A stretch of 60,000 nucleotides of DNA from Cryptomeria japonica (GCF_030272615.1 NC_081410.1:227018915-227078914), one strand, 5' to 3'; shown: positions 48,001 through 59,695, counted from the stretch's first letter. A program made the numbers and translations. Notes: generated by a model not told the origin, from the letters alone.

Positions 48001-49073
48001 TCTACATGTCCATCAGGCTAGTGCCTTGTGTTATTATGTTATTATGTTATGATGATGGCATGTGATGACACTCCACTCCTAAATGTATTTCCCCTTTATG
48101 ATTTATGATTATGCTTATTGGATGCATTTATGCCTTGATGAGTTGTATGCCTCTAGGAGTTCATGCTTGTTGTATTGTGTGAGTTCATGCTTGAGAGTCC
48201 TTATGTGGTTAGTCTCTTTGGTTAGGTGCCGGCTTAGGTTTAGAGTGTGTGTTGGGACCTTGTGTCATCTCCTAGCATGGGGGGTGGTTCCTTTGGTTCC
48301 ACATGGTCGAGAGGTTGGTTCTTTTTAGCCAATTGAAATGTTCTCTTGGATTCTTCTTCATGATGGGTTATGGATGTACCTTGTAGTAGATTTATGTAAT
48401 GAATAAGATGAAATGCATTTAATGTAATATTTTTGTGCATAGTAGATGGATTCTTGTAGTAGAAAGAGCTATGCTCATGATGTATTTAATGTACTTGTAT
48501 TTGTAAAATGAATTGTAGACGGAATAGAACTGGATTTGCATTATGGTTCAGTTGTATTATTTCATGGAATTTTTAAAGGCAAGTTAGAATGTAAAATAAT
48601 CTTGAAAGAGGAATATTCGTAGAATAATAAATGAATATGTTAGAAGGTGTTAATTGGATCTAGTAAAGATGAATGATTCATATAGATGCATTGGTAGAAA
48701 GGAAATTATGCATATCATGAGGAATAAATAAAGTTGTAGGTTGCATATCTCATGGTTAGGGAATTAGAATATGATGCATCAATTGAAGATGAAATATACC
48801 TATCATGTCTGTAGTATGTTATTATGGTGATGAATTAAGTAATGATGTTGAAGCACCCTAGGGAAAATTTAATGATGTTGTGTTATTTTCGCTTACGTTA
48901 TTTGATGAAATGAGCAATGATGTATGTTCATATTGGCTAATTGGTTAATGAATGTAAATAGATGGAGATGTTATGTGTTGCCTTAGTTGTTATTATATGT
49001 TAAATAAGAAAAAAATTATCTTGATTTGTATATTATTGTTTAGTTTCTTTAGGGTATTTTGGGGGGCATTACA
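45009..49073. mobile_element. 4,065 bp non-coding LTR-like insertion, probably a giant solo LTR
   Basis: Starts TGTAGTGTCC and ends GGGCATTACA (TGTA...TACA ends), with an exact 5 bp target duplication, inside the second RNase H of B. I find no internal LTR pair, primer site or retroelement gene. The simplest reading is one LTR of about 4.1 kb left by recombination; LTRs this long are known in the Ogre/Tat group. A short non-autonomous element whose LTRs I missed is the alternative. The first third is TGAT-rich and then very AT-rich (45760-46100), the rest T/G-rich. It contains the motif array at 47054-47263. Confidence 0.8.
47054..47263. repeat. Array of GCGTTGT-like words about 20 bp apart
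   Basis: Words related to AAAGCGTTGTTCT occur near 47054, 47071, 47093, 47114, 47134, 47149, 47175, 47197, 47216, 47238 and 47258. Steps are mostly 17-26 bp. The best copies are 47067-47080 and 47233-47248. Confidence 0.5.
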
Positions 49074-50214
49074 TGTTGAGTTACACATCTATGAAGGCTC
49101 TCAACTGATTATCAACCAAATCAATGATATATATCAAACTCGGGATGAAAAAATGATGCCCTATAAAATAATGGTTAATGACCTCGAGCAATACTTTACC
49201 TTTGTATCATTTCAGCAGATTCCTAGATCAACAAATAGAGCAACAGATGCTATGGCTACCTTGGCATCTATACCACAACTACAAGAATCTGAGTTCCATT
49301 ATGAATTCCTAGTGGAAGAGTTACATTATCTTGCTTATGATTCCCATGATTCCCAGATGGTCTGTTCTATCATTGGACATGACTCGTCTCACTATAGCCA
49401 CATTTACTCTTACTTGCATGACCAAATTATTCCTTCTAATCTTACCCATAATGAGAAAAGAAACCTTATCTGAAATGCTTCACGGTATGTCATCATCGCT
49501 AACAATTTGTATAGGAGAGGTTTGGATAGTACTTTGCTTAGGTGTCTAGAAATTGAAGAGTCTCAATGTGCATTATCTGAAGTGCATGAAGGTATTTGTG
49601 GATCTCATTCAAATAGTCTTACTCTGGCTTGAAAACTGCTAAGGGTTGGCTACTATTGGCCAGATATGGAAAAAGATGCTATAAAATTTGCTAAAACTTG
49701 TGAGAAGTGTCAACTACATGGGAATCTCATACATGCTCCAACAAGGGATCTAATGCCTTTTATCACACATTGGCCTTTTCAACAATGGGTGTTTGACCTC
49801 ATTGGCCAAATCTATCTTGCATCATTTAATGGACACAAGTTTATCATAACTGCCACTGAGTACTTCACTAAGTGGGTTGAAGTGGTTCCACTAATCAAAG
49901 CAATCAGTAAACAAGTAGCTATGTTCATCCTTAACTATATCATCTATAGGTATGGAATACCTTCTTCAATTGTTACTGACAATGGAGGGCAGTTTAAAAA
50001 CAAATATATAGACCAGCTATGTGAAAAGTTCAAAATCAAACAGCATTGGTCATCCATATACTACCCTTAAGGTAATGGACAAGCTGAAGCATCTAACAAA
50101 AATTTGTTGACTATCTTGCACAAAATGGTAAACAAATCTAGAAAGGATTGGCATCTGCAGCTCAATCCTACACTATGGGCTTATAAAATAAGTATAAGAA
50201 CACCTACTAGGGCT
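49074..50214 (+). pseudogene. Element B second RNase H C-terminus and integrase
   Basis: It picks up the RNase H (LHIYEGSQLIINQINDIYQT, with Glu where family members have the Asp of GDSQL) and continues FTFVSFQQIPRSTNRATDAM. Integrase has an intact HHCC zinc site (VHEGICGSH ... CEKCQ) and the DDE residues: Asp in FDLIG (49795-49797), Asp in TDNGGQF (49978-49980) and Glu in GNGQAEAS (50086-50088). Stops fall before RYVIIANNLYRR, within LTLA-KLL and before GNGQAE. The sequence leaves the family abruptly after ISIRTPTRA at about 50214; the C-terminal DNA-binding part is missing. Confidence 0.93.
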
Positions 50215-51609
50215 CCATCTATCAACGCAAATTTGGAATTTCTTGTTTTCATTCACTTTCCTGCATCTTTGCTTTCACTTGTACATATCTTTTAGTTGCT
50301 TTTGTGACATATGGTTCTCTTAGAACCTTCATGGCTTGAAACCGCTCAACGTCCTAGTCTTAGGGTAATTGACTAATCAATTTACATGTCCTAAGCAGTA
50401 TCAACCAAGTCATCTTTTTTGTCGATAGTACCAAGTCAACTTTTTTGTCGATAGTACCAAGTCATCTGCTCTGAGTCAGTCATCTATCTCCACACTACCA
50501 TCGAGTTTTATCACTGAGTAAACAAGCTAAACAAAACTACTAAAAACAATCACTAAACTGTTTGAGATATGATTGAAATTTTCTTTGTGTGTTGTCTTTT
50601 AAATTGGTTTTCGATTATTATTCCCTCTGAGTAACTCGACGAAGACTATCTTGACTAAGAGGAGCAAGGATTGGGGGAATACTACTTTTCTTTGTTTTCT
50701 GCTTATAGGAGTGATTCTGATGATCTGGAAACATATATTAAGCTGGGTGTCTGTGATTAGTTCCTTCACATCAAGGTGAAATTGCCACACATACCTCGAC
50801 TCCGCTTATTTGTATGCTACAGGGAGGTTGGAGTCATTTCTTTGTCTATTTTGAGGGAATTTCTTTAATGTGCAATCCAGATGCTTGCGTAATCTATCCA
50901 AGGATATGAACAATAAAAGGGTCATTGCGGACAAGATAATTAATATTGCATATATAAAGGAAGGAACTCTATTTTGTCTTTTGTGTTTGTAAAAAGCTCA
51001 GTGATGAAAATTAAGCATACCAAATCCACTGACTAAGTTTAGGTTGCATTCATTCTAAATTTTATGCATTTCAAGTGATTTCGGCATGCTAACAATGATC
51101 TCTTTATCTTTTGAATGAAAGTTTGAAGAAATCATCATTTCTTAGCTAAGTGGTCTTTTTTTCATCATCGTTTCTCTGATCGAGTACTTGTGTATTGAGA
51201 TGTTAGATGCATACATGAGCATCTTATATAGATCCGTACATTTCATTATATACTTATTTGCATTCACATTACTGCATGAAAACTAAACATTTGCATTACT
51301 AGTTACTCATTTTCATCATTTATTTGCATATTAAAAAGAAACAAAAAGAAAAAAGAAAAATATCCATATTCATCTGCATTACATATATCCATACTGAAAA
51401 GATATGCATACATATTGAATAAAGCATATAGAAAGATATCTCATAATCAATCAACACAAGTATGATGAAATCAAATCAAGAGCTCGTATATCTCATCATA
51501 ATCTTAGTGTCTAAGAGTACAAATGATATTAATTATCATATACAATGTCTCATCGGAGCAAAAATTGTATAGGCTACAAAAATGGGGTATATAACAAAAT
51601 CTAGGAGAT
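50215..51609. other. Non-coding stretch after the integrase break
   Basis: No coding similarity. It contains a 26 bp tandem repeat (ACCAAGTCATCTTTTTTGTC...), with units at 50404, 50430 and a partial one at 50456. It separates the broken integrase from the antisense PMD frame. In element C the equivalent stretch has the same approximate length. Confidence 0.55.
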
Positions 51610-53407
51610 ATAACAAATCTAGCTCTCTGTCTCTCCCTCATCGTCGGGTGGATAAGGTGGTTCTTGTTGACTGACCTCCTGTCTGGGTATCCTAGCTCCC
51701 TCAGATCGAGCCATATATTGATAATATGGAACAACTTGTTTTGCTACTGGGACCGCTACACTATAAGTTGCAACGTAATAAGTTGCACGACTCGTCTGAT
51801 GCAAAACCTCTTGCTAAAGAGAATCTTGGTGTGCTCTATCCTCTGTAAATTGTCGATCTCTCTCTACTCTCACCTCTACGATCTATCGATCATGCTCAAC
51901 TCTGATCTCAATGATCTGCTGGTCTCGCTCCGGAAGCTCTATCTATGCCACTATCAACTATGACTGCAAACCTATCACCCTCGCCCTCAAAGATCGTACT
52001 ATGTCTGGTACTGCCTTCTCTCTCCCAACATCTCCCTCTCTGCCTCCCTTCTCATCCCTCTGTTGCCTCACCTTCCTAGGATCTGCTCTCTCCTCCTCAC
52101 CTCCAACCTCTGCTTCCCTAGAACCTGTAGTCTCAACCCCAACAGCTCCTAAGGATCCACCCTCCCCTCTCTATTGTTGTCGACCTCCCATTGGTGCCCT
52201 GCTGCTACTAGCACGTACATGCACTCATTCCTATACGACCTGGTACCTATGCCTGTGCTGGTGCATCCTCCTCCACCTCCTCTACCTCCTCTATAAGAGG
52301 CGCATGCTCTCCCATATTTGTAAACTGAGGAAAAGGATGTCTCTAAAACCAATATCTATACTAGGGCAATACCCCTACATCTGCCACATCCTCTAGATAA
52401 TCCCATCTCTACAGCTGTAAAACCGCTAACTCTTGCATGCTCAGCGTATATGATAGTCTTGGTGCCCATTCGTCTCTCCTCCTCCCCATATATTTCATAG
52501 CCTATGAACTCCTGGGATATACTTTGCGGTCTCCCATACTATCTCATCACCCTAGGTACTACAAATCGCTCAATAATAGACACCAATCTGCCAATGAGAG
52601 GTCGAGTCATAAACATATATTTCCTTTGTGCTCTCCAATAATCCCACATCTCTAGACCCCTATACGGTCTCCATACTACAATGCTCAAATCATCCAACTA
52701 CCTCCTCCAAAAGTCAGTCTTGCCTAGGTGGGGCTATGTAACATAACCTGAGTACCGACATGCAATAAGTTGGTGCACCTCCCACGAATCATCTACAATA
52801 GGTCTGCATAACGGTATATGCTCCCATGCCCATATCTCCAAAGCTAAGACACTTATTGCCATGCTCTTCCCCTCACGATAGACAATCTCATGCATCTCAT
52901 AGTACATATGAGTGAGTAAGCATGATCCTCACCCTAATCTCACTGGATGAGTCAACAACCTCTCTAGAATCCTACCCCATCCACTAAAAAAACCTTGTTG
53001 TGCTCTATCAAGCATCACAATCCAACCAATCATATCAGCCAAAATGTAAGCTAGAGGATACTCTGCACCATACTTCCTAATTAAATTTTCTCAAGTGAGA
53101 GCATGATCAAGGATAGTCTCGTCATGAATATACATCTAAGAGCCAAAATACTCGGTTGGGGAATAGAATCATAATCTGCCTTATCTCCAGTAAATGGAAT
53201 CCTCAATATCCTGTAAATATCCTCTGACATGATTGCCATCTCTCCAATCGATAAATGAAAGGTGTTATGCTCAGAATGGAAACGCTCAACTAATGCGGTC
53301 AACATACAGTGATTCACATGGATATCGAGCATCTGCAACAAGTATCCAAATCCACACAACCCAATATGACCTCTCTTTGTGTTTGATAAATCATGCACTA
53401 GCCTCAT
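51610..53407 (-). pseudogene. Plant mobile domain (PMD) frame, antisense to element B
   Basis: Read on the minus strand from 53407: CMLTALVERFHSEHNTFHLS, IGEMAIMSEDIYRILRIPF (the N-terminal PMD signature), then after shifts WGSCLLTHMYYEMHEIVY and LEIWAWEHIPLC (about 52790-52950), LIGR and IIERFVVPRVM, and a Gln/Tyr/Pro-rich tail to about 51610. It matches the plus-strand frame at 56280-58254 block by block. PMD (aminotransferase-like, MAIN/MAIL type) is found in plant genes linked to silencing and in transposons. Extra antisense frames downstream of integrase are known in Tat-lineage elements. At least five frameshifts or stops. Confidence 0.75.
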
Positions 53408-53431
53408 CGTCAGCGAATATGTACACCGAAA

Positions 53432-53665
53432 CTAAATATCCGACAATTGAATTTGCAAAATTAAACACATAAATCGTCAGTATGTGATCAAATTTGCACT
53501 AAGAATGTGATAAACATGCTAAAGAATCCAAATATACAACATTCAAAATAAAAAATTGATGTTTTGAACCTTAAAAAATACTTGTTGTTTTTCATACGAG
53601 TTTCCACAGACAAGCAGCAACTCATATGAGCAAACACTATGAGTCACACGAGTAAACATACCTAT
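53432..53665. repeat. Direct repeat, left copy (234 bp)
   Basis: Similar over its full length to 55139-55371 in the same orientation. Both include ACACATAAATCGTCAGTA and a cluster of ACGAG/CTCGTACGAG words. The left copy has several of these words changed (CATATGAG, TATGAG). Confidence 0.9.
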
Positions 53666-55138
53666 GTGCAGGCAATGAGGGCAACAAAAATGCAAAAGTT
53701 AGTTTCAAAGGGCCCACACACCGATGAGACTCTTGGTGCAAGTTATAGGAACTATAATGAATATCTCAACTTCTCAAGGGGTGTCTCATTGTTCTCTATC
53801 TCACAAGATCACTAAAGTAAATGCATTTGCTCTCAGATCACTGAGCAAAGTGACATAGGAATGACAACTCCAAGAACGAGTGATGTTTGATTATAAGCAT
53901 GAATGCATTCCTAACATGTATATGATATTGAAACTATGATGATTAATCTAGCATAAAGATGATGATAAGATTAGCTAATTACCCTAGAAATGATATACTA
54001 GTCTAACATGGATATTCTATGATAGTTAGAATGCTTCTAAATGCTATTATGATGATTTATCAAAGAGAGGCTAAAATGCTTGGTTAATTAGACTGTAAGT
54101 TTGATGCATGAAGACTTGGATCCTATTAGCAAAATGACTATAAGTTTGATACACAAAGATTTCTATATATCAAAATGAGAGAATGAGAGCTCTATTTATA
54201 GGGAAAATAGGGCAATGGATGGTCAAGATTGGATAATCTTAACAAGGGCCAGGATTGAAAGTTAATCAATCCATGTTTTAAATTCTCACCAATGAAATGG
54301 TGATAATTGTCAAAAAGAGGTATCTTGAGAGGAGATGAAAGAAGCATTAAATGCTTGAGAAGACATGAAGGTTACCGTAGGATGTAAAGGTTAAGATTAA
54401 TTTAGGGTTATCCATTGGATAAAAATTTTACCCAAGGGGCAAACTCTTGTGCAAGTGTTGAAGAAATAACCAAGGTTAAATCCATCAATGCTTGATGAAA
54501 CCCTTGGGTTAGATGAGGGTTGAGTTTAGAGAGAAAGTCTATTAATCATGCAAGAAGGTTGAGTTAACCATTAATGGTTATGGAAGAGCCTTAAATGGTT
54601 TGGAAGACTTTGAGGGTTAACTTGTTGAGGACATAAAGCGTTTAATGGTTTTCAAAGACTTTGAAGGATTTGAGAAGTGACTTCTCTTTGCTTAAAATTG
54701 TGACAACAATTAGGAGATGGATTAGGCTAAATTGGAAGTGATTAGAAGAATCTAGAAGGGGGTTAAAGAGGCAAGTGGGAGATGTAGGAAAATGCAAGTG
54801 GAGGAAAAAGGATTTTAATTAAAATAAAAGTATTTTATTTCAATCAAATAGATGCAACTTCCATAAATACAAGTGGGGGATTTAAATAAATAAATTATAG
54901 TTATTTATTTGCAAGGATCAATTTAATTAAATGTAAATTTAATTAAAAAGGGAGAAAGGTGAATTAGTTAAATAAAGTGATTTATTTAATTAAAGGTTAG
55001 AAAAATATTAGGTGAATTTAATTGAATAAATTGAGTAATTTATTTAATTAAATAGATGAATGTGAAGAATTTAATTAAATAAAATAGAGGAATGAGGTTA
55101 AAATAAATATTAAATATTCACTTAGGAAAGTGGTCAAA
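53666..55138 (-). repeat. AT-rich LTR-like segment between the direct repeats
   Basis: The right half, read on the minus strand, has TTTAATTAAAT-rich tracts. The left half has GAGAGCAAATGCAT, resembling the GAGAGCAAGTCTATACTCGCAT region of the B LTRs. This suggests an old minus-strand LTR, possibly the 3' LTR of element C. Terminal TG/CA ends, a polypurine tract and a target duplication could not be found, so the identification is weak. No gene seen. Confidence 0.35.
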
Positions 55139-55371
55139 TTTATCCGGCAACTGAATGTGCAAAATTGAACACATAAATCGTCAGTACGTGATCAAATTTG
55201 AGCTAAGAATGTGATAAACATGCTAAAGAATCCAAATATACAACATTCAAAATTAAAAAATGATGTTTTGAACCTTAAAAACTACTTGTTGTTTTCCATA
55301 CGAGTTTCCATAGACAAGAAGCAACTCGTACGAGAAAACACTACGAGTCGCACGAGTAAACATACCCATAC
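55139..55371. repeat. Direct repeat, right copy (233 bp)
   Basis: Partner of 53432-53665. It contains the better-preserved palindrome CTCGTACGAG (55335-55344) and the word ACTACGAGTCGCACGAGT. Confidence 0.9.
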
Positions 55372-55448
55372 AAAAATTTACTATTTGTTGCATGACTAAA
55401 TGGTCTCATAAGAATACTTTCGTACGATACCAAGATCAGCAAGTTAGT

Positions 55449-55663
55449 TTAGCACGTAGAAAGTTATAGCGCATAGGGTCAACAAAAGATGCATGGGGTA
55501 GATTGGGTAGTTTAGCGCATGCGGTTATCAGGATAGTGCAATGGAGTGACCAGTTAGCATGTTGGCGGTTGTAGCGCGTAGTAAAGTGTCTAGCACATGG
55601 GTGGAAAAGGATAACGCATAAGTAGGAGCTTAGCGCGTAGGAGCCCTGGTTTAGCGCGTAGGG
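55449..55663. repeat. Array of TAGCGCGTAGG-like words, about 20 bp spacing
   Basis: Words start at 55450, 55467, (55489), 55513, 55534, 55555, 55572, 55591, 55612, 55631 and 55652. Steps are mostly 17-22 bp. The sharpest copies are TAGCGCGTAG at 55572, 55631 and 55652. Sequence between words is unrelated. Confidence 0.7.
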
Positions 55664-55884
55664 TCCAAAATTGGTGAAAAAGGTTTGGATGAATGCATCG
55701 CGGGTTGAATAAATTAGATAGATGTCGTAGATGTCGATATGTGTCCACTGATTGTTCTGCTATGGGTCCTGAGTCAATTTTTGTCCTGTGTTGTGATGAT
55801 GTTTGATTTCTGATATGATGATTGGAGTCTATTGTTGTCAAGATGAATTGTTGTTGATAAGGAGTGCCAAGCTGATGGATTTTT

Positions 55885-56170
55885 GATGTGGATCCTAATT
55901 TTGAGTTTGATGTGGATCTTTGATGTTGCCTTTTGAGTTAATGTCTGATATGAGTCCCGATTCTCAATTTCCGATATGATTCTTTCAATATGGGTCCTGA
56001 TGTTGCTTGCATTATGAGTCCTGATTTGATTCTTGTGTTATGAGTCCTTATTTGATTGCTTGCATTATGGATCTTTGATTGCTTGCGTTATGAGTCCTGA
56101 TTTGATTGGTTGCGTTATGGATCTTTGATTGCTTTCTCGATATGGGTTTTGATTTTCGATACGGGTCTTT
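55885..56170. repeat. Array of (G/A)TTATGAGTCCTGAT-like words, about 25 bp spacing
   Basis: Twelve diverged words start at 55885, 55909, 55947, 55973, 55987, 56011, 56037, 56064, 56087, 56114, 56139 and 56158. Most steps are 23-27 bp. It lies between the previous array and the PMD frame of element C. Confidence 0.65.
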
Positions 56171-56279
56171 GATTGATGTTGTGTTCTTGAGATGCTTCAT
56201 TGTTTCAAGTTGATTTTTCTTTGATTGGATATATCAAATAGATTTAGGAACTGATGATGGACACTTATTGCTTTGCAGG

Positions 56280-58254
56280 CAGAGCTTGGCATGCTTCAGT
56301 CTCGAGAGTGGCTTCTGAGACAATGGTCATTGATTCTATGCTTATCACAGGCTGACAAAGATGTGATTGAGAGATGTGGGTTATCCTCTTTACTAGACAT
56401 TCCTTGGTATATCATTAACTGAGGTTTGTTGATAGCTTTGGCAGAGAGGTAGCACAGTGACATGAACACCTTCCACTTGGCTATGGGCGAGATAACAATC
56501 ACACCAGAGGACTATTATCGGATTCTGTGGATTCCTATAGTTGGGGCCTTGTTGTCATACGAGTAGACTGAGGAGGGTGGGATAGAGGATCTCCATCGCA
56601 TCTTCCGGGATGATCAGATCAGTGGGTATGAGACCCCATTGCAGGAGTTTTTGGATTTTGGCTACGCTCTATTGCCATCTGTACTAGCAGGTTTTATTGG
56701 TGGATTCTTGTATCCCAACCATAGGTCAAAGGGACTAGTCATAGGATGGGGATTGGTACTAGAGGACATGGTGACGCAGGGGTGCATGTTTGCATGGGGG
56801 TCTTGTATGTTGTCCCATCTTTATAGAGAGCTTCACCAGGTGGTATATCTAGGATATACTAGTTTATCAGCTAGGGTGACATTATTACAGGTGTGGGCCT
56901 GGGAGCACATTCCTGTGTCAAGAGCGCTTGCAGATAGGGATAGGCCAGTTGGGCGAGCTTATGTTTATGGGTATACAGGTGTAGTTGTCTAGTGTAAGCT
57001 AGGAAAACTAGAGCATTGGCAGAGAGCTTTGGATGATATCAATATGGTCATTTGTAGACTGTATATGGATTGCGAGGTGTGGACCGAGGATGAGCTAGAG
57101 ATGCCCTATGTATATATGTCAAGGTATATGATCGAGCGGACGCCCTTTATTATCGAGTGATTCTTGCATAGCATGTTCAGCGGCAGTATGGTAGACAACA
57201 GGGGATGCCATAGGGATCTTGTTTATATGCTCGTCGGTGATGGGATGTGCCAGAGTAGGGACCCACTTTAGATAGCGTAGCAGCAGTGGAGGAGTAAATG
57301 ATGCTGGCAGAACAGATTTAGGATTATGGGGTTGGGGTTGTGGATGTTGGGATGACAGAGGAGTTTGCAGCGTACTTTGTGGCACATGTAGTGACATGTA
57401 TATCAGATCCAATAGAGATGTTACCTGCCTTTTATGATGAGGATGAGCAGCCATAGAGGCAAGGGGGAGCCAGACAAATAGATGAGGAGGGAGAGGGGGT
57501 AGGAGAGGGAGGTGGATATGATGGAGGAGGTGGTGGAGAAGGTGGAGAAGGTGGAAGAGGAGGTGGGAGAGGGGGTGGTGGATTAGATAGAGGATGATGG
57601 GGAGATAGAGGAGATGGTGGACTAAATAGAGGGAGAGGGTTGGTTCTTGGTGCTGGTGGAGTTGGTAGGGTAAGTGTGGTGTTAGCTGCTATGGGAGAGA
57701 TAGAGGATGTTAGACGACCCACCCAAAGGAGGAGGTCTGATGTTCTACCTCCATCAGCACCTTGGACAAGGACAGGTATGGGTGGGACCACAACATAGGT
57801 ACCCATTCAGATTAGGGTACCCACCCATTGACAAGATTCATTGATCAGAGCGTTGCAGGTCTTAGTGCAAGAGTTGTAGGCATAGGTGTTAGCACAACAA
57901 CGCCAGATTATAAAGATTATGGAAGAGCGAGATACGGAGAGAGAGCGTTGAGGCCGGGAAGAGGATCTTGCTGAGAGATTGGAGAGAGCGACGGCTGGTG
58001 CCCCAATGTGGGACACACTGAGGGAGATATGGTACATGGCCAAGGAGGCTGAGTATTACAGGTGTTTATATGAGGAGGTGGTCCTTAGAGATCACAGAGC
58101 TCCTAGCTATGGAGCTAGACGATCTGGTCATAGTCATATGAGGATAAAGAGAAGAGGTGTTACAGGGCCTACTCAACGTGATCCACCTGGTGGAGATCCA
58201 GGGGCTAGGATATCCACTATGAGACCGTCAGCCTCGGGAGATAGTCATACCTAA
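56280..58254 (+). pseudogene. Plant mobile domain (PMD) frame, antisense to element C
   Basis: Coding similarity starts directly after TTGCTTTGCAG, which looks like a 3' splice site. The reading is SLLDIPWYIIN, NTFHLAMGEITITPEDYYRI, LWIPIVG, then a clean 117-codon stretch (56639-56992) with WGSCMLSHLYRELHQVVY and LLQVWAWEHIP. Next come LEHWQRALDDINMVICRLYM and MPYVYMSRYMIERTPFIIE, a Gly-rich low-complexity region (57460-57600) and a C-terminal charged helical segment (LREIWYMAKEAEYYRCLYEE) ending at 58254. The first two blocks and the WEH motif identify the PMD. About eight stops are present. No transposase or RT motif is in this frame. Confidence 0.8.
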
Positions 58255-59695
58255 GAGACCCATCTCTGTTGTATTTTGATCGTTCTGTTGTATTTTAACA
58301 GACATGATATCCCTTGTACATTTCGACCATTTTTGAGATATAATATATATGGCATTGATTTTCTCTGATCCACATGTGTTATTGATGATGATTGATGATT
58401 TGCATTGATATGATGATTCTATGATGATGATGTGATGCTTAGATAATAATGCTCTTGATTTTGATGATGATGTATGATTCATGTTGAGATGAGAATGTGA
58501 TGATGTATTGTATTGATTACTATGATTTATGAGATGTATGATAATGATAATGATAATGATGTGAGATGTATCTTGAAAATGAGATGTATGATAATGATAA
58601 TGATGTGATACTAATGCAAGATTACCATGATATGCAACTAATGCATGTTTTTAAGAATGATATGTAACTAAATGCAAGATTAAAGTGATGTGCAACTAAA
58701 AGATATGCAACTAAATGCAAGATTTAAAATAATATGCAGCTAAATGATCACTTTAATTTTGTCGTTGTCATTCCTGTTTAGTCACTTGTTTGTGCTTTGT
58801 TTTTGTTTTACATCATTGATCTTCTGATATGTTGGAAGTTAATACAAGCATAATGGTATAATTGAACCATAATGACTTGAGTAAAACTTACATGGATGTT
58901 TAATATTGCAAGACGACACAAGCATCGAGGTATAATTGAACCAAGACGACCTGAGTGTTGCTTGTGTAAAATAGACAAGAGTTAACCATTTGCATGTGCA
59001 AAGTGGAAAATATCTTCAATGATATATTTCCAATCATGTCTTGAGACAAATTTGCACCGTATGAATGACTGCCTCACAGAAAGAAAACCAAAAGAAAATA
59101 TCAGATTCCTCAGTTGCTTCTCTAGCTCAATGCATCCTTGAGTAGCTTGGGAGATCTAATGATTCAAAAATTAAGATACAAAATTGTCAAAACTTAATGT
59201 CATATGTTAACAAAGAATAATTCAAAAAATCATCCATCATGTGTGTGTTAAAGTTGTAGTTGGATAATGGTCTTGTTTTCTAGCCTGATGAGCACTTGTT
59301 GACATTGTTTTCTTAGCATGTTGTGATCCTTGTTGTTTGTTTTCAGAATGCTTGAAGTGAGAGGAATTTTTCCCTTATTCATAGATATGTATCAATGTGG
59401 ATGTACATGTTGATTACCAAGCCATGGTGGGATATGATATGGAGAACTATTTTTTGGATAATCAAGGACAATGACTATGCTAAGTATGTTTGGGATAATG
59501 TTGCGTGAATAAGTGATGGGAATTGGCCATTAGCTGAGACTTGTATGGTTCAAAGATATGAACTGATAGATAGAGGAGTCATTCTATCACAAATAGCACC
59601 TGTTGCTAGGTTTTCACTACTTGTTTTTATTGCGCTTTTTTTGGTTTTTTGACTTTTTTTTTTGTATTTTTTGCTTTTTTTGTGCATTGGACGAA
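58255..59695. other. Non-coding spacer between the PMD frame and pol of element C
   Basis: GATGAT-rich sequence (58370-58600), then a set of ATATGCAACTAAATGCA words near 58603, 58629, 58659, 58687, 58702 and 58731. A 74 bp-spaced repeat of ACAAGCAT...GGTATAATTGAACCA has units at 58844 and 58918. No gene seen. Confidence 0.6.

Larger units (their letters stand above)
34275..50214 (+). mobile_element. Ty3/gypsy Tat-lineage retrotransposon B, 5' LTR to integrase
   Basis: 5' LTR, primer site, 2 kb leader, gag, protease, G-patch-like linker, RT, first RNase H, second RNase H and integrase follow in Tat-lineage order. The dual RNase H is the lineage hallmark. Two later insertions (39818-41015 and 45009-49073) sit inside it. 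The sequence breaks off in the integrase core's C-terminal side near 50214 and no 3' LTR of the family is seen. Without the insertions about 10.7 kb remain. A PMD frame antisense to it follows 1.4 kb later and is probably part of the same element. Confidence 0.92.

Noticed and set aside
57432-57806. Minus-strand Pro/Ser-rich 124-codon frame
   Set aside because: It is the antisense shadow of the Gly-rich low-complexity part of the PMD frame on the plus strand.
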